IMG/VR virus record: IMGVR_UViG_3300028786_000020
Location: 1-21,568 of that record
Direction: 5' to 3' (one strand)
DNA length: 21,568 nt
Source: a virus
The notes under the pieces are model-generated. The model did not search any database, was not told the DNA's origin, and was given only the letters and a program-made list of their open reading frames with translations. Positions 13,688 through 21,264 of this stretch are shown here, in pieces. The position numbers and the translations under genes were made by a program. How positions within the stretch are numbered: position 1 is the stretch's first letter; each line of letters starts with the position of its first letter.

Positions 13688-13998
13688 TGGCTGGTGCGAG
13701 CATGGCTCACGCCTCCACTTCATTTGTGGAGCGCCAGAACCTGATGATGCGGATGCACATGCGCCGGTTCACGCGCCTCACGAATGACTTCTCCAAGAAG
13801 CTGGAGAACCACGCCATCGCCCTGCGCTTCGCCTACTACAACTTCGTCCGCATCCACCAGACCCTGCGGATGACCCCAGCGATGGCGGGGGGCGTCGCCG
13901 ACAGGCTCTGGGAAATGGCCGATCTGGTCGCGATCGTAGAAGCGGCAGACAAGCCTGCGGCACGGGGGCCGTACAAGAAGCGGGTAAAAGCAGCCTGA
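13687..13998 (+). pseudogene. 3' remnant of an IS transposase
   Basis: The frame encodes F-V-E-R-Q-N-L-M-M-R-M-H-M-R-R-F-T-R-L-T, then K-L-E-N-H and Y-N-F-V-R-I-H-Q-T-L-R-M-T-P-A-M-A. This is the C-terminal end of a DDE transposase of the type often annotated as IS1-like in rhizobia. The N-terminal catalytic two-thirds is missing: the recognisable part starts abruptly just after the scaffold stop codon. No matching inverted repeats were found. It marks a past insertion and deletion between scaffold and coat. Confidence 0.75.
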
Positions 13999-14163
13999 CA
14001 TAGGTCAATGCGTCGCGGCGCTGGACACCTTAGGGAGGGGTCACCATATTGGACACGAAGGCTTAAGCGCGGTGTGGCCAGAATGTTGCAGTAGACCGGT
14101 AGGCAACCCTTGGTTAGGTTGACGTGTTGGTCGTTCTGATATCATTGACGCCGCCTTGTTTCG

Positions 14164-14192
14164 GCCCGACGATCCCTCAATCCGCGTCGGGC
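14164..14192. promoter_or_regulatory. Inverted repeat upstream of the toxin-antitoxin-like pair
   Basis: GCCCGACG (14164-14171) and CGTCGGGC (14185-14192) are perfect 8-base arms with a 13-base loop, ending four bases before the AGGAG ribosome site. This could be an operator for autoregulation or an mRNA hairpin. The rest of 13999-14206 shows no gene; TTGACG (14119) and TATCAT (14140) 15 bases apart are a weak promoter candidate. Confidence 0.45.
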
Positions 14193-14206
14193 ACCAGGAG
14201 ATTCAC

Positions 14207-14389
14207 ATGAACGACGAACCTCGAAAGCCGCGCGTTGTACGCTCGGTCCCCGGGGCTCCGTTGGCGCCGGAACCCCACCCCGCCACCTATTGGGACGAAG
14301 TCCCGCAAGAGATGCACGACTTCATCGCCGAGAAGAACCCGCAGGACGAGCTTGCCTGTGGCCGCGTCATCGAAGCGATCACCTGGTAG
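14207..14389 (+). CDS. Small hypothetical protein, candidate antitoxin
   Basis: A 60-residue protein starting M-N-D-E-P-R-K-P-R-V-V-R-S-V-P with a Pro-rich middle and an acidic helical end (D-E-V-P-Q-E-M-H-D-F-I-A-E-K-N). ATG 14207 has AGGAG six bases upstream, a strong site. The PemK/MazF-like frame begins three bases after its stop codon, so the two are a translational unit, and the preceding inverted repeat is in operator position. The antitoxin role is inferred from this arrangement; I see no known DNA-binding fold in it. Confidence 0.6.
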   Translation: MNDEPRKPRVVRSVPGAPLAPEPHPATYWDEVPQEMHDFIAEKNPQDELACGRVIEAITW

Positions 14390-14392
14390 GCA

Positions 14393-14843
14393 TTGACCGC
14401 TTACCCTCCCCACACCCGGCCTAAGCCGTTTGATGTGGTGTGGTCGAAGTTCCCATACGATCAGAAGCCAGGGCTGCCTGCGGTGGAAACCGCATCCAGC
14501 CCTGGTCTTCGCCGCTTCGGAATATAAGCCGGGCCTTTGGGCTATCCAGGTCGCCTACGGAACCTCCAACCTGAAGACGGAAGCGCGCCCAAATGATTTT
14601 CGGGTGACGAACTTTCGCGCCATGCAGTACGCGGGCCTCAATCAGGCGACCCGGTTCGATATGGATCTGATCAAGTGGCTGATGTGGGACGACGACTGGT
14701 TCGCCTCCCCGAACGATAAGGTCTACGAGACGCCGATCATTGGCTCGCTCCTTGAGGATCAGCAGAACCGGCTTCGCAGACTCTTGAAGCGGCGCGAGGC
14801 CAAGGGCCTGCCAACTCCCTTCAAGGTCGTCGCAGGCGAATAG
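14393..14843 (+). pseudogene. Frameshifted PemK/MazF-like protein gene
   Basis: The first part, read from TTG 14393, gives K-P-F-D-V-V-W-S-K-F-P-Y-D-Q-K-P-G-L-P and then runs out to a stop at 14525. The frame one base further on continues the same protein from about 14490: K-P-H-P-A-L-V-F-A, then V-A-Y-G-T-S-N-L-K-T, and on to D-D-D-W-F and T-P-I-I-G-S-L. P-F-D-x-V-W ... P-H-P-A-L-V and the Y-G-T-S strand resemble the SH3-like barrel of PemK/MazF endoribonuclease-type proteins. A single-base change between about 14475 and 14500 separates the halves. Either the gene is broken, or a sequencing error or frameshifting is involved. The downstream half alone could start at 14430 but would lack the first strand. 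Confidence 0.6.
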
Positions 14844-14849
14844 CCACGC

Positions 14850-14869
14850 GGTCAGATTTCAAACTGACC
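14850..14869. terminator. Inverted repeat after the toxin-like gene
   Basis: GGTCAG (14850-14855) pairs with CTGACC (14864-14869) directly after the toxin-like stop codon. No T run follows, so this is at best a weak terminator. It may instead be the decayed end of an insertion sequence. Confidence 0.3.
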
Positions 14870-15040
14870 CACTACCCTTAACCCGGCCAAACTGGGCCGT
14901 GACAAGAGTCCAAGTCCCGACCGCTCTGTTCTAGTAGAGCCCGGCTTCCACGCCACGCCTTCCGCCCATTCCGGCCGCGCGGCCTGACCGCAAACGGCCA
15001 AGAGCCCGGGCGCGAGGCGTCTCCAAATCCGCCGCCGGCC

Positions 15041-15128
15041 GATATGGCCGCCGCCGAGCAAGCGCGCTTGCGCGCCTCGGAGGCTTTCGCGCGGCTTCAA
15101 ACCCAACCCAATCTGAAAGGACCGACAG
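15041..15128 (+). promoter_or_regulatory. Structured leader and ribosome site of the coat gene
   Basis: GCCGCCGAG (15050-15058) pairs with CTCGGAGGC (15076-15084) with one mismatch; inside it CAAGC/GCTTG forms a second stem. AAAGGA at 15116-15121 is a strong ribosome site for the coat gene. The remaining bases from 14870 show no gene or clear promoter. Confidence 0.4.
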
Positions 15129-16334
15129 ATGGCCAACGCCTTCCTGACGCCGACCGCGGTGACGCGCGAGGCGCTGCGCGTGCTGCACCAGAAGCTCAAC
15201 TTCGTGGGCTCGATCACGCGCGAATACGACGACAGCTTCGCCCGCCAGGGCGCCAAGATCGGCGACACCCTGAAGGTGCGCCTGCCCAACCAGTATGTGG
15301 TCCGAAGCGGCCCGACGCTGAACCTGGGCGTCACCGACACCACCGAAGCCGCCGTGGACCTGAAGGTGCAGACGCAGAAGGGCGTCGACCTGAATTTCAC
15401 CTCGGTCGACCTGACCATGAACCTGGACGACTTCTCCGACCGGGTGCTGGAACCCGCCATGAGCGTACTGGCCGCCAACATCGAGGCGGACGCCATGAGC
15501 ATGTACAAGGACGTCTACAACCAAGTGCTGGGCGCGGGCGCGGCGACCTTCACCCGGGTGCTGCAGGGCCGCAAGATCCTGGTCGACAACCTGGCGCCGC
15601 TGAGCGGGCGGACCTGCAACCTGAACACCCAGGACAACGTGGACCTGGTGGATGCGCTGAAGGGCCTGTTCAACGACCAGACGTCGATCGCCAAGCAGAA
15701 CCGCGAGGGATTCATGGGCCGGACCGCCGGGTTCGACTTCATGGAGAACACCCTGTGGCCGTCGCACGCCCGCGGCGCGGCGACCGGCGCCTACACCACC
15801 AGCACCCTGGTCGGCGTGTTGCCGATCTCGGCGACCCCGGTGGCGGCCATCACGGTGGCGACGGGGACGGGCGCGGCGGTCAAGGGCGATATCTTTACGA
15901 TCGCCGGCGTTTTCCGGGTGCATCCGGAAACCAAGCAATCGACGGGGATTCTGCAGCAGTTCGCGGTGGCGGTGGACTATGCCGGCGGCGCGGGCTCGGT
16001 GCAGATCACGCCCTCGATCGTGCTGGCCGGAGCCTATCAGAACGTGGTCATCCCGAGCCCCAACGCCACGGCGGGCCTGGTCTTCGCCGGCAGTATCTCC
16101 ACCGCGCACGGGATTTCGATGGCCTATCAGAAGGGGGCGTTCGCGTTTGCCTCCGCGGACATGGTGATGCCGCGCGGCGTCGACTTCGCCGCGCGCGAGG
16201 TCTTCGACGGGGTGTCGATGCGGATCGTGCGCCAGTACGACATCAACAACGACAAGTTCCCCTGCCGGCTGGACGTGCTCTACGGCTACAAGACCATCCG
16301 GCCGCAGCTCGCCTGCCGGTTGGCCAACAACTAG
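15129..16334 (+). CDS. Major coat protein, P22 gp5-like
   Basis: The 401-residue capsid subunit, close to the length of P22 gp5. It starts M-A-N-A-F-L-T-P-T-A-V-T-R-E-A-L-R-V-L, as typical for the P22 coat family, followed by I-G-D-T-L-K-V-R-L-P and the V-D-L-N-F-T-S-V-D-L-T segment of the HK97-like fold. A beta-rich insertion (about 225-330: P-V-A-A-I-T-V-A-T-G-T-G-A-A-V-K-G-D) corresponds to the extra domain of this family. The end (R-I-V-R-Q-Y-D-I-N-N-D-K-F-P-C-R-L-D-V-L) is also characteristic. ATG 15129 follows a strong AAAGGA. The scaffold C-terminus, and by inference the cargo tags, should bind this protein. Confidence 0.93.
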   Translation: MANAFLTPTAVTREALRVLHQKLNFVGSITREYDDSFARQGAKIGDTLKVRLPNQYVVRSGPTLNLGVTDTTEAAVDLKVQTQKGVDLNFTSVDLTMNLDDFSDRVLEPAMSVLAANIEADAMSMYKDVYNQVLGAGAATFTRVLQGRKILVDNLAPLSGRTCNLNTQDNVDLVDALKGLFNDQTSIAKQNREGFMGRTAGFDFMENTLWPSHARGAATGAYTTSTLVGVLPISATPVAAITVATGTGAAVKGDIFTIAGVFRVHPETKQSTGILQQFAVAVDYAGGAGSVQITPSIVLAGAYQNVVIPSPNATAGLVFAGSISTAHGISMAYQKGAFAFASADMVMPRGVDFAAREVFDGVSMRIVRQYDINNDKFPCRLDVLYGYKTIRPQLACRLANN

Positions 16335-16350
16335 CCGGAGTTCCGGCTAG
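16331..16350. terminator. Perfect inverted repeat shared by two convergent stop codons
   Basis: CTAGCCGGA-GT-TCCGGCTAG: perfect 9-base arms with a 2-base centre. The left arm contains the coat stop codon (16332-16334) and the right arm the complement of the stop codon of the convergent gene (16347-16349). No T run is present, so it is a symmetric hairpin rather than a classical terminator. Confidence 0.5.
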
Positions 16351-17774
16351 GGCTGGGCTGCCGGCGTTCCCGCGGGCGCGCCGGCAGTCTTCGGCCCTGT
16401 CGACGACGGCTCGGCCGGAGGGGCCAACGGTCCAACCTTTATGTATCGGGTTGTGGCGTCGTAGGTGAAGCTCAGGTGGCTGGCCGCGGCCATGGTCAAC
16501 AGATCGGTGGCGTATTTGGATGCGCTGGCCACTTCGCCGTAGGCGCCATTGAGCCCCGCAACCGCGTCGTCGAGCTTGCCGACCGCGGCGGAGGCCGTCT
16601 TGGCGTCGGGATCCTTCGGCTCCTTCTTCGTGCCGGCCTCGCGAACAACGGTGGGCTCCAGACGGCCGTAGACCGCCGGCGCCAAGGCGATGTAGGCCGC
16701 GGTGGCCTTGGGCACGCCAGGAATACTGATCGGCGACAGATCAAGATCGAGGTTGGCAAAGGCCGCCTGGGTCTTGAGGCCGTCAATGGCCTTCTTGCCG
16801 TTGTCGCCGGTGAGCAGCGTGCTGGCCGCGTCGAAGGGCGCGGCCGCCAGACCGGTCAGGGTTTCGAACGGCGTGTAGCGAAGGTCCTGGTCTCGCAAGA
16901 CCACGTTGGCGTCGAGGGCAAGGATGTCGGTCGCATACTTCGCGCTCAGAGCGGCATCCTGGATGCTCGGCGCCTCCACGAGAATCTTCAGGGCGGAAAA
17001 GTTGGACTCAAAGTCCCGACAGGCCGCCAGCACCCGACGGGCTTCCGGCAGGATCGCAACTTTGTCGCCCCGGTTCGGTGTCCAGGATTCCATGGCCGGA
17101 ATTTCCCGTCGAAGATCGATGCAAGTCGCCTTGGCCGCCTTCAGCGCGTCGTCTCGCGCTGACCCGGCCGGGGGCTTCACGATCGCCGCCAAGTTGTTGC
17201 GGTTGTCGCGGATCACCTTGTAACGGCCGGCGATCTCGTAGACCCCCAGTGAGCCGCCGAAGAAGAGATCGCGGGTTGGTTCGTAGGCGTTGAACTGGGC
17301 GACCAGCACGAACGCCAGCGCGCCGTAGCCCCAATAGGCCTGCGTCGTGGCGCCTGCGCCGCCGCTGAGCAGATAGCCGGCGGCGCCCAGGGCGACACCC
17401 TTGGAGGCGGTGTCCATCCACCACTGCTGGCGACCTGAGCGCGAGTGATAGAGGCGCGCAATCTCGGCCGCGCGCCGGTTGACCTCCCAGTATGCAACCG
17501 ACTCCGGATTGTCGGTTGGGTCCATCGCGCCGCTGGCGAGACTTTGCCTCAAGGCCTCGATCTGACATCCCCGCGCACCGAGGCGGCCCTCGTTGAAGTC
17601 CGCCTTGGATTGGCTCCTCTGAACGCCCTTGGGCGGCCGGAACTTGGTCGACCAGGTCGGCTTGGGCGCTTCCGGCAAGCAAGACGGCGTCGTCGCCTCG
17701 GCCGCAGCCGCGGGTTGCGCCAGACACAAGGCGATGACGGCGCCAGCGACAACGCCGGCCACTTTGATGTGCAT
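16347..17774 (-). CDS. Secreted hypothetical protein inserted between coat and adaptor genes
   Basis: A 475-residue protein with a Sec signal peptide (M-H-I-K-V-A-G-V-V-A-G-A-V-I-A-L-C-L-A, cleaved near A-Q-P-A-A-A-A, about residue 25). The mature region is Ala-rich and helical, with W-Y/W-W near residue 110, a hydrophobic Gly/Ala stretch (about 120-155: G-V-A-L-G-A-A-G-Y-L-L-S-G-G-A-G) and a Pro/Ala-rich tail ending A-Q-P. ATG 17774 follows GGGGAA; the frame extends to 17870 but would lose the signal peptide. It lies opposite to all structural genes and carries its own 5' region, as expected of a lysogenic-conversion (moron) gene acting at the host envelope. The family is not recognised; a role in blocking superinfection is possible but not shown. 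Confidence 0.75.
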   Translation of the reverse strand: MHIKVAGVVAGAVIALCLAQPAAAAEATTPSCLPEAPKPTWSTKFRPPKGVQRSQSKADFNEGRLGARGCQIEALRQSLASGAMDPTDNPESVAYWEVNRRAAEIARLYHSRSGRQQWWMDTASKGVALGAAGYLLSGGAGATTQAYWGYGALAFVLVAQFNAYEPTRDLFFGGSLGVYEIAGRYKVIRDNRNNLAAIVKPPAGSARDDALKAAKATCIDLRREIPAMESWTPNRGDKVAILPEARRVLAACRDFESNFSALKILVEAPSIQDAALSAKYATDILALDANVVLRDQDLRYTPFETLTGLAAAPFDAASTLLTGDNGKKAIDGLKTQAAFANLDLDLSPISIPGVPKATAAYIALAPAVYGRLEPTVVREAGTKKEPKDPDAKTASAAVGKLDDAVAGLNGAYGEVASASKYATDLLTMAAASHLSFTYDATTRYIKVGPLAPPAEPSSTGPKTAGAPAGTPAAQP

Positions 17775-17859
17775 TGAGATTTCCCCGTTCCCCGAACGAA
17801 GACATGCACAACCAGAGAATGTCTTCAAGATAAAACGCAACCAGCGTGAAGGAAATTGC

Positions 17860-18492
17860 ATGGCGATCACGACCTATGCCGAGATGCAGGCGGCGGCGGC
17901 CAACTGGCTGGTGCGCGCGGACCTGACCGCGCGGATACCCGAGTTCATCACCCTGGCCGAGGCCCGGCTGAACCGCGTGTTGCGGGCCAGGCTGGCCGAG
18001 GTGGAGACCGCGCTGACCGGCGTGGTCGGTGCGCGGACGCTGCCGCTGCCGGCGGGGTTCGCCGAGCCATTGGCGCTGTGGATCACCCGGGCGGCGGGGC
18101 GCGAGGCGCTGGCCTTCATCGAGCCCAGGCTGGTGGGGGCGTCGAGCCTGCGCGGAGAGCCGGCGGCGTGGACCGTGGACGGGGCGACGCTGGCCTTCGA
18201 CCGGCCGTGCGACCAGGCCTATGGCCTCACGCTGCGGATGCTGGCGAAGTTCGCGCTCTCGGACGCGGCGCCGACCAACGCGCTGCTGAGCGACTATCCC
18301 GACGCCTACCTGTTCGCGACGCTCAGCGAGGCCGCGCCGTTCCTGCGCGATGCGGAGCTGTCGGCCGCCTACGAAGCGCGGCTGGGCCGCGCGATCGAAG
18401 AGATCAATTCCAAGGATGCGCGGTCGCGGGCGGCGCGCACGCTGACCACCGAACTGACCTCGCCCTTCGTAGGCGCGGGGGCGGGGCTCTGA
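17860..18492 (+). CDS. Phage head-tail adaptor protein
   Basis: A 210-residue protein starting M-A-I-T-T-Y-A-E-M-Q-A-A-A-A-N-W-L-V-R-A-D-L, then R-I-P-E-F-I-T-L-A-E-A-R-L-N-R and a Leu/Arg helix. This N-terminal helix pair and the spacing are those of SU10-type adaptor proteins that form the ring beneath the portal. The middle is beta-rich (L-P-L-P-A-G-F-A-E-P-L-A-L) and the C-terminus helical (Y-L-F-A-T-L-S-E-A-A-P-F-L ... Y-E-A-R-L-G-R-A-I). ATG 17860 has GAAGGA six bases upstream; an ORF extending to 17629 would be antisense to the secreted protein gene and is rejected. Its stop overlaps the next start (TGATG), so the following genes are coupled. Confidence 0.82.
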   Translation: MAITTYAEMQAAAANWLVRADLTARIPEFITLAEARLNRVLRARLAEVETALTGVVGARTLPLPAGFAEPLALWITRAAGREALAFIEPRLVGASSLRGEPAAWTVDGATLAFDRPCDQAYGLTLRMLAKFALSDAAPTNALLSDYPDAYLFATLSEAAPFLRDAELSAAYEARLGRAIEEINSKDARSRAARTLTTELTSPFVGAGAGL

Positions 18493-18737
18493 TGCTGCTG
18501 CCGATCGGGCCGGGAATACCGGAGCCCCTGCGGGCGGTGCTGAAGTCGTTGTCCGACGCGGTGCTCGACCTGCAGCAGCCGGCGGAGCCCAAACCGGTGT
18601 TCGCGGTGGCGCAGGCCGGATTGCCCCCGGCGACGACCTATCCGAGCTGCATCGTCCTCGTCACCGACCTGAACATCCTCGCCCACTCCGACGGGGTCCA
18701 CTGGATCCGCCAAGACACGGGAGCCGTGATCGTCTGA
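18492..18737 (+). CDS. Small phage structural protein
   Basis: An 81-residue protein whose ATG overlaps the adaptor stop by one base and whose own stop overlaps the next start in the same way. The C-terminal half (L-P-P-A-T-T-Y-P-S-C-I-V-L-V-T-D-L, then L-A-H-S-D-G-V-H-W-I-R) matches the short beta motif [Y-x-x-x-I-x-x-V-x-D ... S-D-G-x-x-W] common in phage tail or fibre proteins. The exact role is unknown, perhaps a trimeric fibre segment or connector. Confidence 0.7.
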   Translation: MLLPIGPGIPEPLRAVLKSLSDAVLDLQQPAEPKPVFAVAQAGLPPATTYPSCIVLVTDLNILAHSDGVHWIRQDTGAVIV

Positions 18738-19321
18738 TGCCTTCATCCTGGTCCTCATCCCTGCGCTTCGAGCTGCAGTTCACCGGCGAGAACATAAATC
18801 TGTGGGGGGACAAGCTGAACGCCGTCCTGGCCCATGCCGACTATGCGGTGGCCGGCTGGCTGACCAAGCCGCTGAGCGGGAACACCGCGCTCACCACCGC
18901 CAACGCCGCCGACGACGAGGCGCGCGCGGCGATGGTGAAGCTCACCGGAGCGGGGCCGTTCACTCTGACCATTCCATCCGTGAGCAAGGCCTATCTGGTG
19001 TGGAACGCCTGCTCCGGCGCGGTGACGCTGACCACGGGCGCGGGCGCCACGGTGGTCGTCGACCCGGGCGACATCGTGCAGGTCTTCTGCGACGGGTCGA
19101 ACGTGAAGACGCCGGGCTACGGCGGATCCTCGATCAAGGACTACGTGGCCGCGACCGCCTGGTCCTACAACGCCGGCAACCTGCCCGCCCAGGCCGGCAA
19201 CGCCGGCAAGTTCGTCAAGACCGACGGCACGAACGCGGGCTGGGCGTCGCTCTCGAGCGCCGACCTCACCGATTCCAACACCCTTCTCGGCCGGGCCATC
19301 GCGCTCGCCGTGGCCCTTTAG
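18737..19321 (+). CDS. Tail fibre-like protein (N-terminal attachment type)
   Basis: A 194-residue protein. L-R-F-E-L-Q-F-T-G-E-N-I-N-L-W-G-D-K-L-N near the start is typical of short tail-fibre proteins in alphaproteobacterial phages. Beta-rich segments follow (G-P-F-T-L-T-I-P-S-V-S-K-A-Y-L-V-W-N; D-P-G-D-I-V-Q-V-F-C-D-G-S-N-V-K). Such proteins normally line the baseplate and hold or form fibres. It is coupled to the preceding gene by a one-base overlap. It lacks the long receptor-binding region of larger fibres, perhaps because the next two genes supply the distal parts. Confidence 0.7.
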   Translation: MPSSWSSSLRFELQFTGENINLWGDKLNAVLAHADYAVAGWLTKPLSGNTALTTANAADDEARAAMVKLTGAGPFTLTIPSVSKAYLVWNACSGAVTLTTGAGATVVVDPGDIVQVFCDGSNVKTPGYGGSSIKDYVAATAWSYNAGNLPAQAGNAGKFVKTDGTNAGWASLSSADLTDSNTLLGRAIALAVAL

Positions 19322-19330
19322 GAGGTACTC

Positions 19331-19744
19331 ATGGCCGTAACCGCCAACTCGATCATCACGCCGCAGACGCCGTTGGCCCGCCAAGCCGTGGCGACCACGG
19401 CAGATGTCGCCTTTAACGCGCCCGTGACGACAGTCACGTTGTTGGATCGCGCGGACAACCTGAACGGCGCTCGGATCGCTCGGCTGTATGCGATGCCGCG
19501 TGCCGCTATTGCCGCGGCCTTGAATTGCCTTGTCTATGCCTACGATGGCACCACCAAAACGCTGATTGATTCGGCGCTGATGGCCGTCGTCGCGCCCAGC
19601 GCTACGGTCGCGAATCCCAAGACAGACTTTGGCTATACCGATGTCTCTCCCTTCTATCTCCGGGCCGGCTTCGGGTTAGAAATCGCCATCGGAACCACCA
19701 TCGCGAACGGCGTGGTGTTCAAGGCCGAAGGCGGTCTCTACTGA
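19331..19744 (+). CDS. Beta-rich phage structural protein, unknown
   Basis: A 137-residue protein starting M-A-V-T-A-N-S-I-I-T-P-Q-T-P. The repeated beta strands and small residues (V-V-F-K-A-E-G-G-L-Y at the end) suggest a jelly-roll or Ig-like decoration or fibre component. ATG 19331 has AGGAGG five bases before it, the strongest ribosome site in the tail cluster, which suggests high copy number. It is co-directional with the neighbours, and its stop codon overlaps the next start. No enzyme motif is seen. Confidence 0.6.
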   Translation: MAVTANSIITPQTPLARQAVATTADVAFNAPVTTVTLLDRADNLNGARIARLYAMPRAAIAAALNCLVYAYDGTTKTLIDSALMAVVAPSATVANPKTDFGYTDVSPFYLRAGFGLEIAIGTTIANGVVFKAEGGLY

Positions 19745-20331
19745 TGCTCGGCGTCAAGGGTCTTGTTGCTCAGACCATGGACGGGCGGAAGTCCAACCCA
19801 GACCCCGGCCAACCGCCCCATATATTCCCGGCGGGATCTTGGATATTCACGCCGCCCCGGGCTGGCCAGTGGAAGTTCGTGGCTTGGGGTCCGGGCGGCC
19901 ACGGGGGCAACGGTGCTTCAGGTGCCTACTTTGAGAAAACAGTCAGCCTCTCGATTGTCAGCACCGTTCAGATTGTCGTTGGTACTCCCACGCTCAGCGA
20001 TACTACGGTCACGTTCCCTAACGGCATCGTCGCGACTGCGGGAAGGGCAGCCGGTTCGGCGGTGGGCGTGGCGACTGGAGGGGACGTGAACCTCGCAGGC
20101 TCGACCAGCGCGAGCGTCGGCCTGGGTACAGGCGGCGGCCGCGCGGGAACGGGCGGTGCTGGTGCTGGCTCCGGAGCACCAGCCAATCTGCCCTACCGGG
20201 GCGGTCCTGGTGCGGATATCGCGGCCTTTTCGCAGGCGAACAACTCACCGGGGGGCGGTGGAACAAACGACGGCATCGTGCCGACACCCGGTGGAGCTGG
20301 CCTTGTGTTGGCCGTCTTCGTCAGAGACTAG
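19744..20331 (+). CDS. Glycine-rich tail-tip or adhesin-like protein
   Basis: A 195-residue protein. The N-terminal part (P-A-G-S-W-I-F-T-P-P-R-A-G-Q-W-K-F-V-A-W-G-P-G) is a beta motif frequent before glycine-rich regions in phage tail tips. Glycine tracts follow (G-P-G-G-H-G-G-N-G-A-S-G; G-T-G-G-G-R-A-G-T-G-G-A-G-A-G-S-G; S-P-G-G-G-G-T-N-D-G), as in polyglycine-helix adhesins at the tips of long tail fibres. It ends V-L-A-V-F-V-R-D, a closing strand. The start overlaps the preceding stop (TGATG). The 3' end overlaps the convergent glycosyltransferase gene by 11 bp. Receptor binding is inferred from composition. Confidence 0.65.
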   Translation: MLGVKGLVAQTMDGRKSNPDPGQPPHIFPAGSWIFTPPRAGQWKFVAWGPGGHGGNGASGAYFEKTVSLSIVSTVQIVVGTPTLSDTTVTFPNGIVATAGRAAGSAVGVATGGDVNLAGSTSASVGLGTGGGRAGTGGAGAGSGAPANLPYRGGPGADIAAFSQANNSPGGGGTNDGIVPTPGGAGLVLAVFVRD

Positions 20332-21154
20332 ATTCGACCTCGTGGAATACGCTTTCCCAATCCCCTGGTGCCGGCTGGCGGAAGAGACGAGCGGTAGGGT
20401 ACCATGGGCTGTCGGCTCTTCCGCTTAGCCACCGCCAATCCGTTTCGTGGGCGGGCAATAGTATCCAGACCGGCTTGTGCATGGCGCCCGCAAGATGGGC
20501 GACCGCGCTGTCTACAGTGACGACTAGATCGAGGCTCGCGATGAGGCGGGCGGTGTCCAGGAGGTTCCTGGAGCCCGTCACCTCGGGTTCCAGGCTTCGG
20601 CCTAGACGTAGCAGCCGCTCGGCGTAATCGAGAGGGAGCGAGCGATGGGCATCGTTGGAGTGCTTGGGGTTACCCTTCGTGATGATCCCCACTCCGCCGA
20701 CGCGGGGGGCCTCAATGTGGACATAGCGGCGCGTCGGGATTGTATCCAGCGTGATACCGAGTCGGTGGGGCAACGACCCCACGGCGACACGATAATCCCC
20801 TTGCACAGTGAAGCGCGAACCTTCGCCGACGCCCACCGAGCCAGGGAATAACGGTGCCACCGGAGGACTGACGAGATATCCGAGTGCGGCACCCATCGCC
20901 GTGAGGTCTCGGATGAACCGGGCGAACATAATCTGATCGCCTAGCCCCTGCTCGCCGAACACCACAAGCCGCTTCCCGATCAGGTCCTCGCCCTGCCAGA
21001 TCGGCAAAGCGATGGGCAGTGGCGGGCTGTGCAGCTCGGGTATTTCAAGTCGCGCCTCGTAGAGCGGCCACCCCTCGGCGTACCGGCCCTCGGAAAGCAA
21101 CTTTAGGCCCTCGGCGAGACGCTCCCTTGCCCGCGGCTTCGCCTCAATAAGCAT
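20321..21154 (-). CDS. TPR-linked glycosyltransferase, GT9-like
   Basis: A 277-residue protein. The N-terminus has a single TPR-like helix pair (L-L-S-E-G-R-Y-A-E-G-W-P-L-Y-E-A-R-L). Next comes the nucleotide-sugar GT-B entry motif L-V-V-F-G-E-Q-G-L-G-D-Q-I-M-F-A-R-F, and in the C-terminal half T-V-D-S-A-V-A-H-L-A-G-A-M-H-K-P-V-W, then D-W-R-W. This layout is common in phage and alphaproteobacterial TPR/heptosyltransferase-like proteins. ATG 21154 is preceded directly by an in-frame TGA, so this is the first possible start; the ribosome site is weak and the protein may be shortened, since relatives usually have several TPRs. It could glycosylate a tail protein or alter host surface sugar. It overlaps the tail-tip gene end. 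Confidence 0.75.
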   Translation of the reverse strand: MLIEAKPRARERLAEGLKLLSEGRYAEGWPLYEARLEIPELHSPPLPIALPIWQGEDLIGKRLVVFGEQGLGDQIMFARFIRDLTAMGAALGYLVSPPVAPLFPGSVGVGEGSRFTVQGDYRVAVGSLPHRLGITLDTIPTRRYVHIEAPRVGGVGIITKGNPKHSNDAHRSLPLDYAERLLRLGRSLEPEVTGSRNLLDTARLIASLDLVVTVDSAVAHLAGAMHKPVWILLPAHETDWRWLSGRADSPWYPTARLFRQPAPGDWESVFHEVESSL

Positions 21155-21264
21155 TCATCCAACCCAATCTGAGAGTGGCCTAAGCCGGTGCCGCTCCGAC
21201 GAACAGCGATTGCATTCCAAATCCTACCTTCTCTGACCAGAATATCACCTCGCGCGCGGTGAAC

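Noticed and set aside
14430-14843. Frame 14430-14843 as an intact gene
   Set aside because: Its first ~18 residues do not fit the family, while the adjacent frame supplies the expected first strand directly after the upstream stop; a frameshifted gene explains both.
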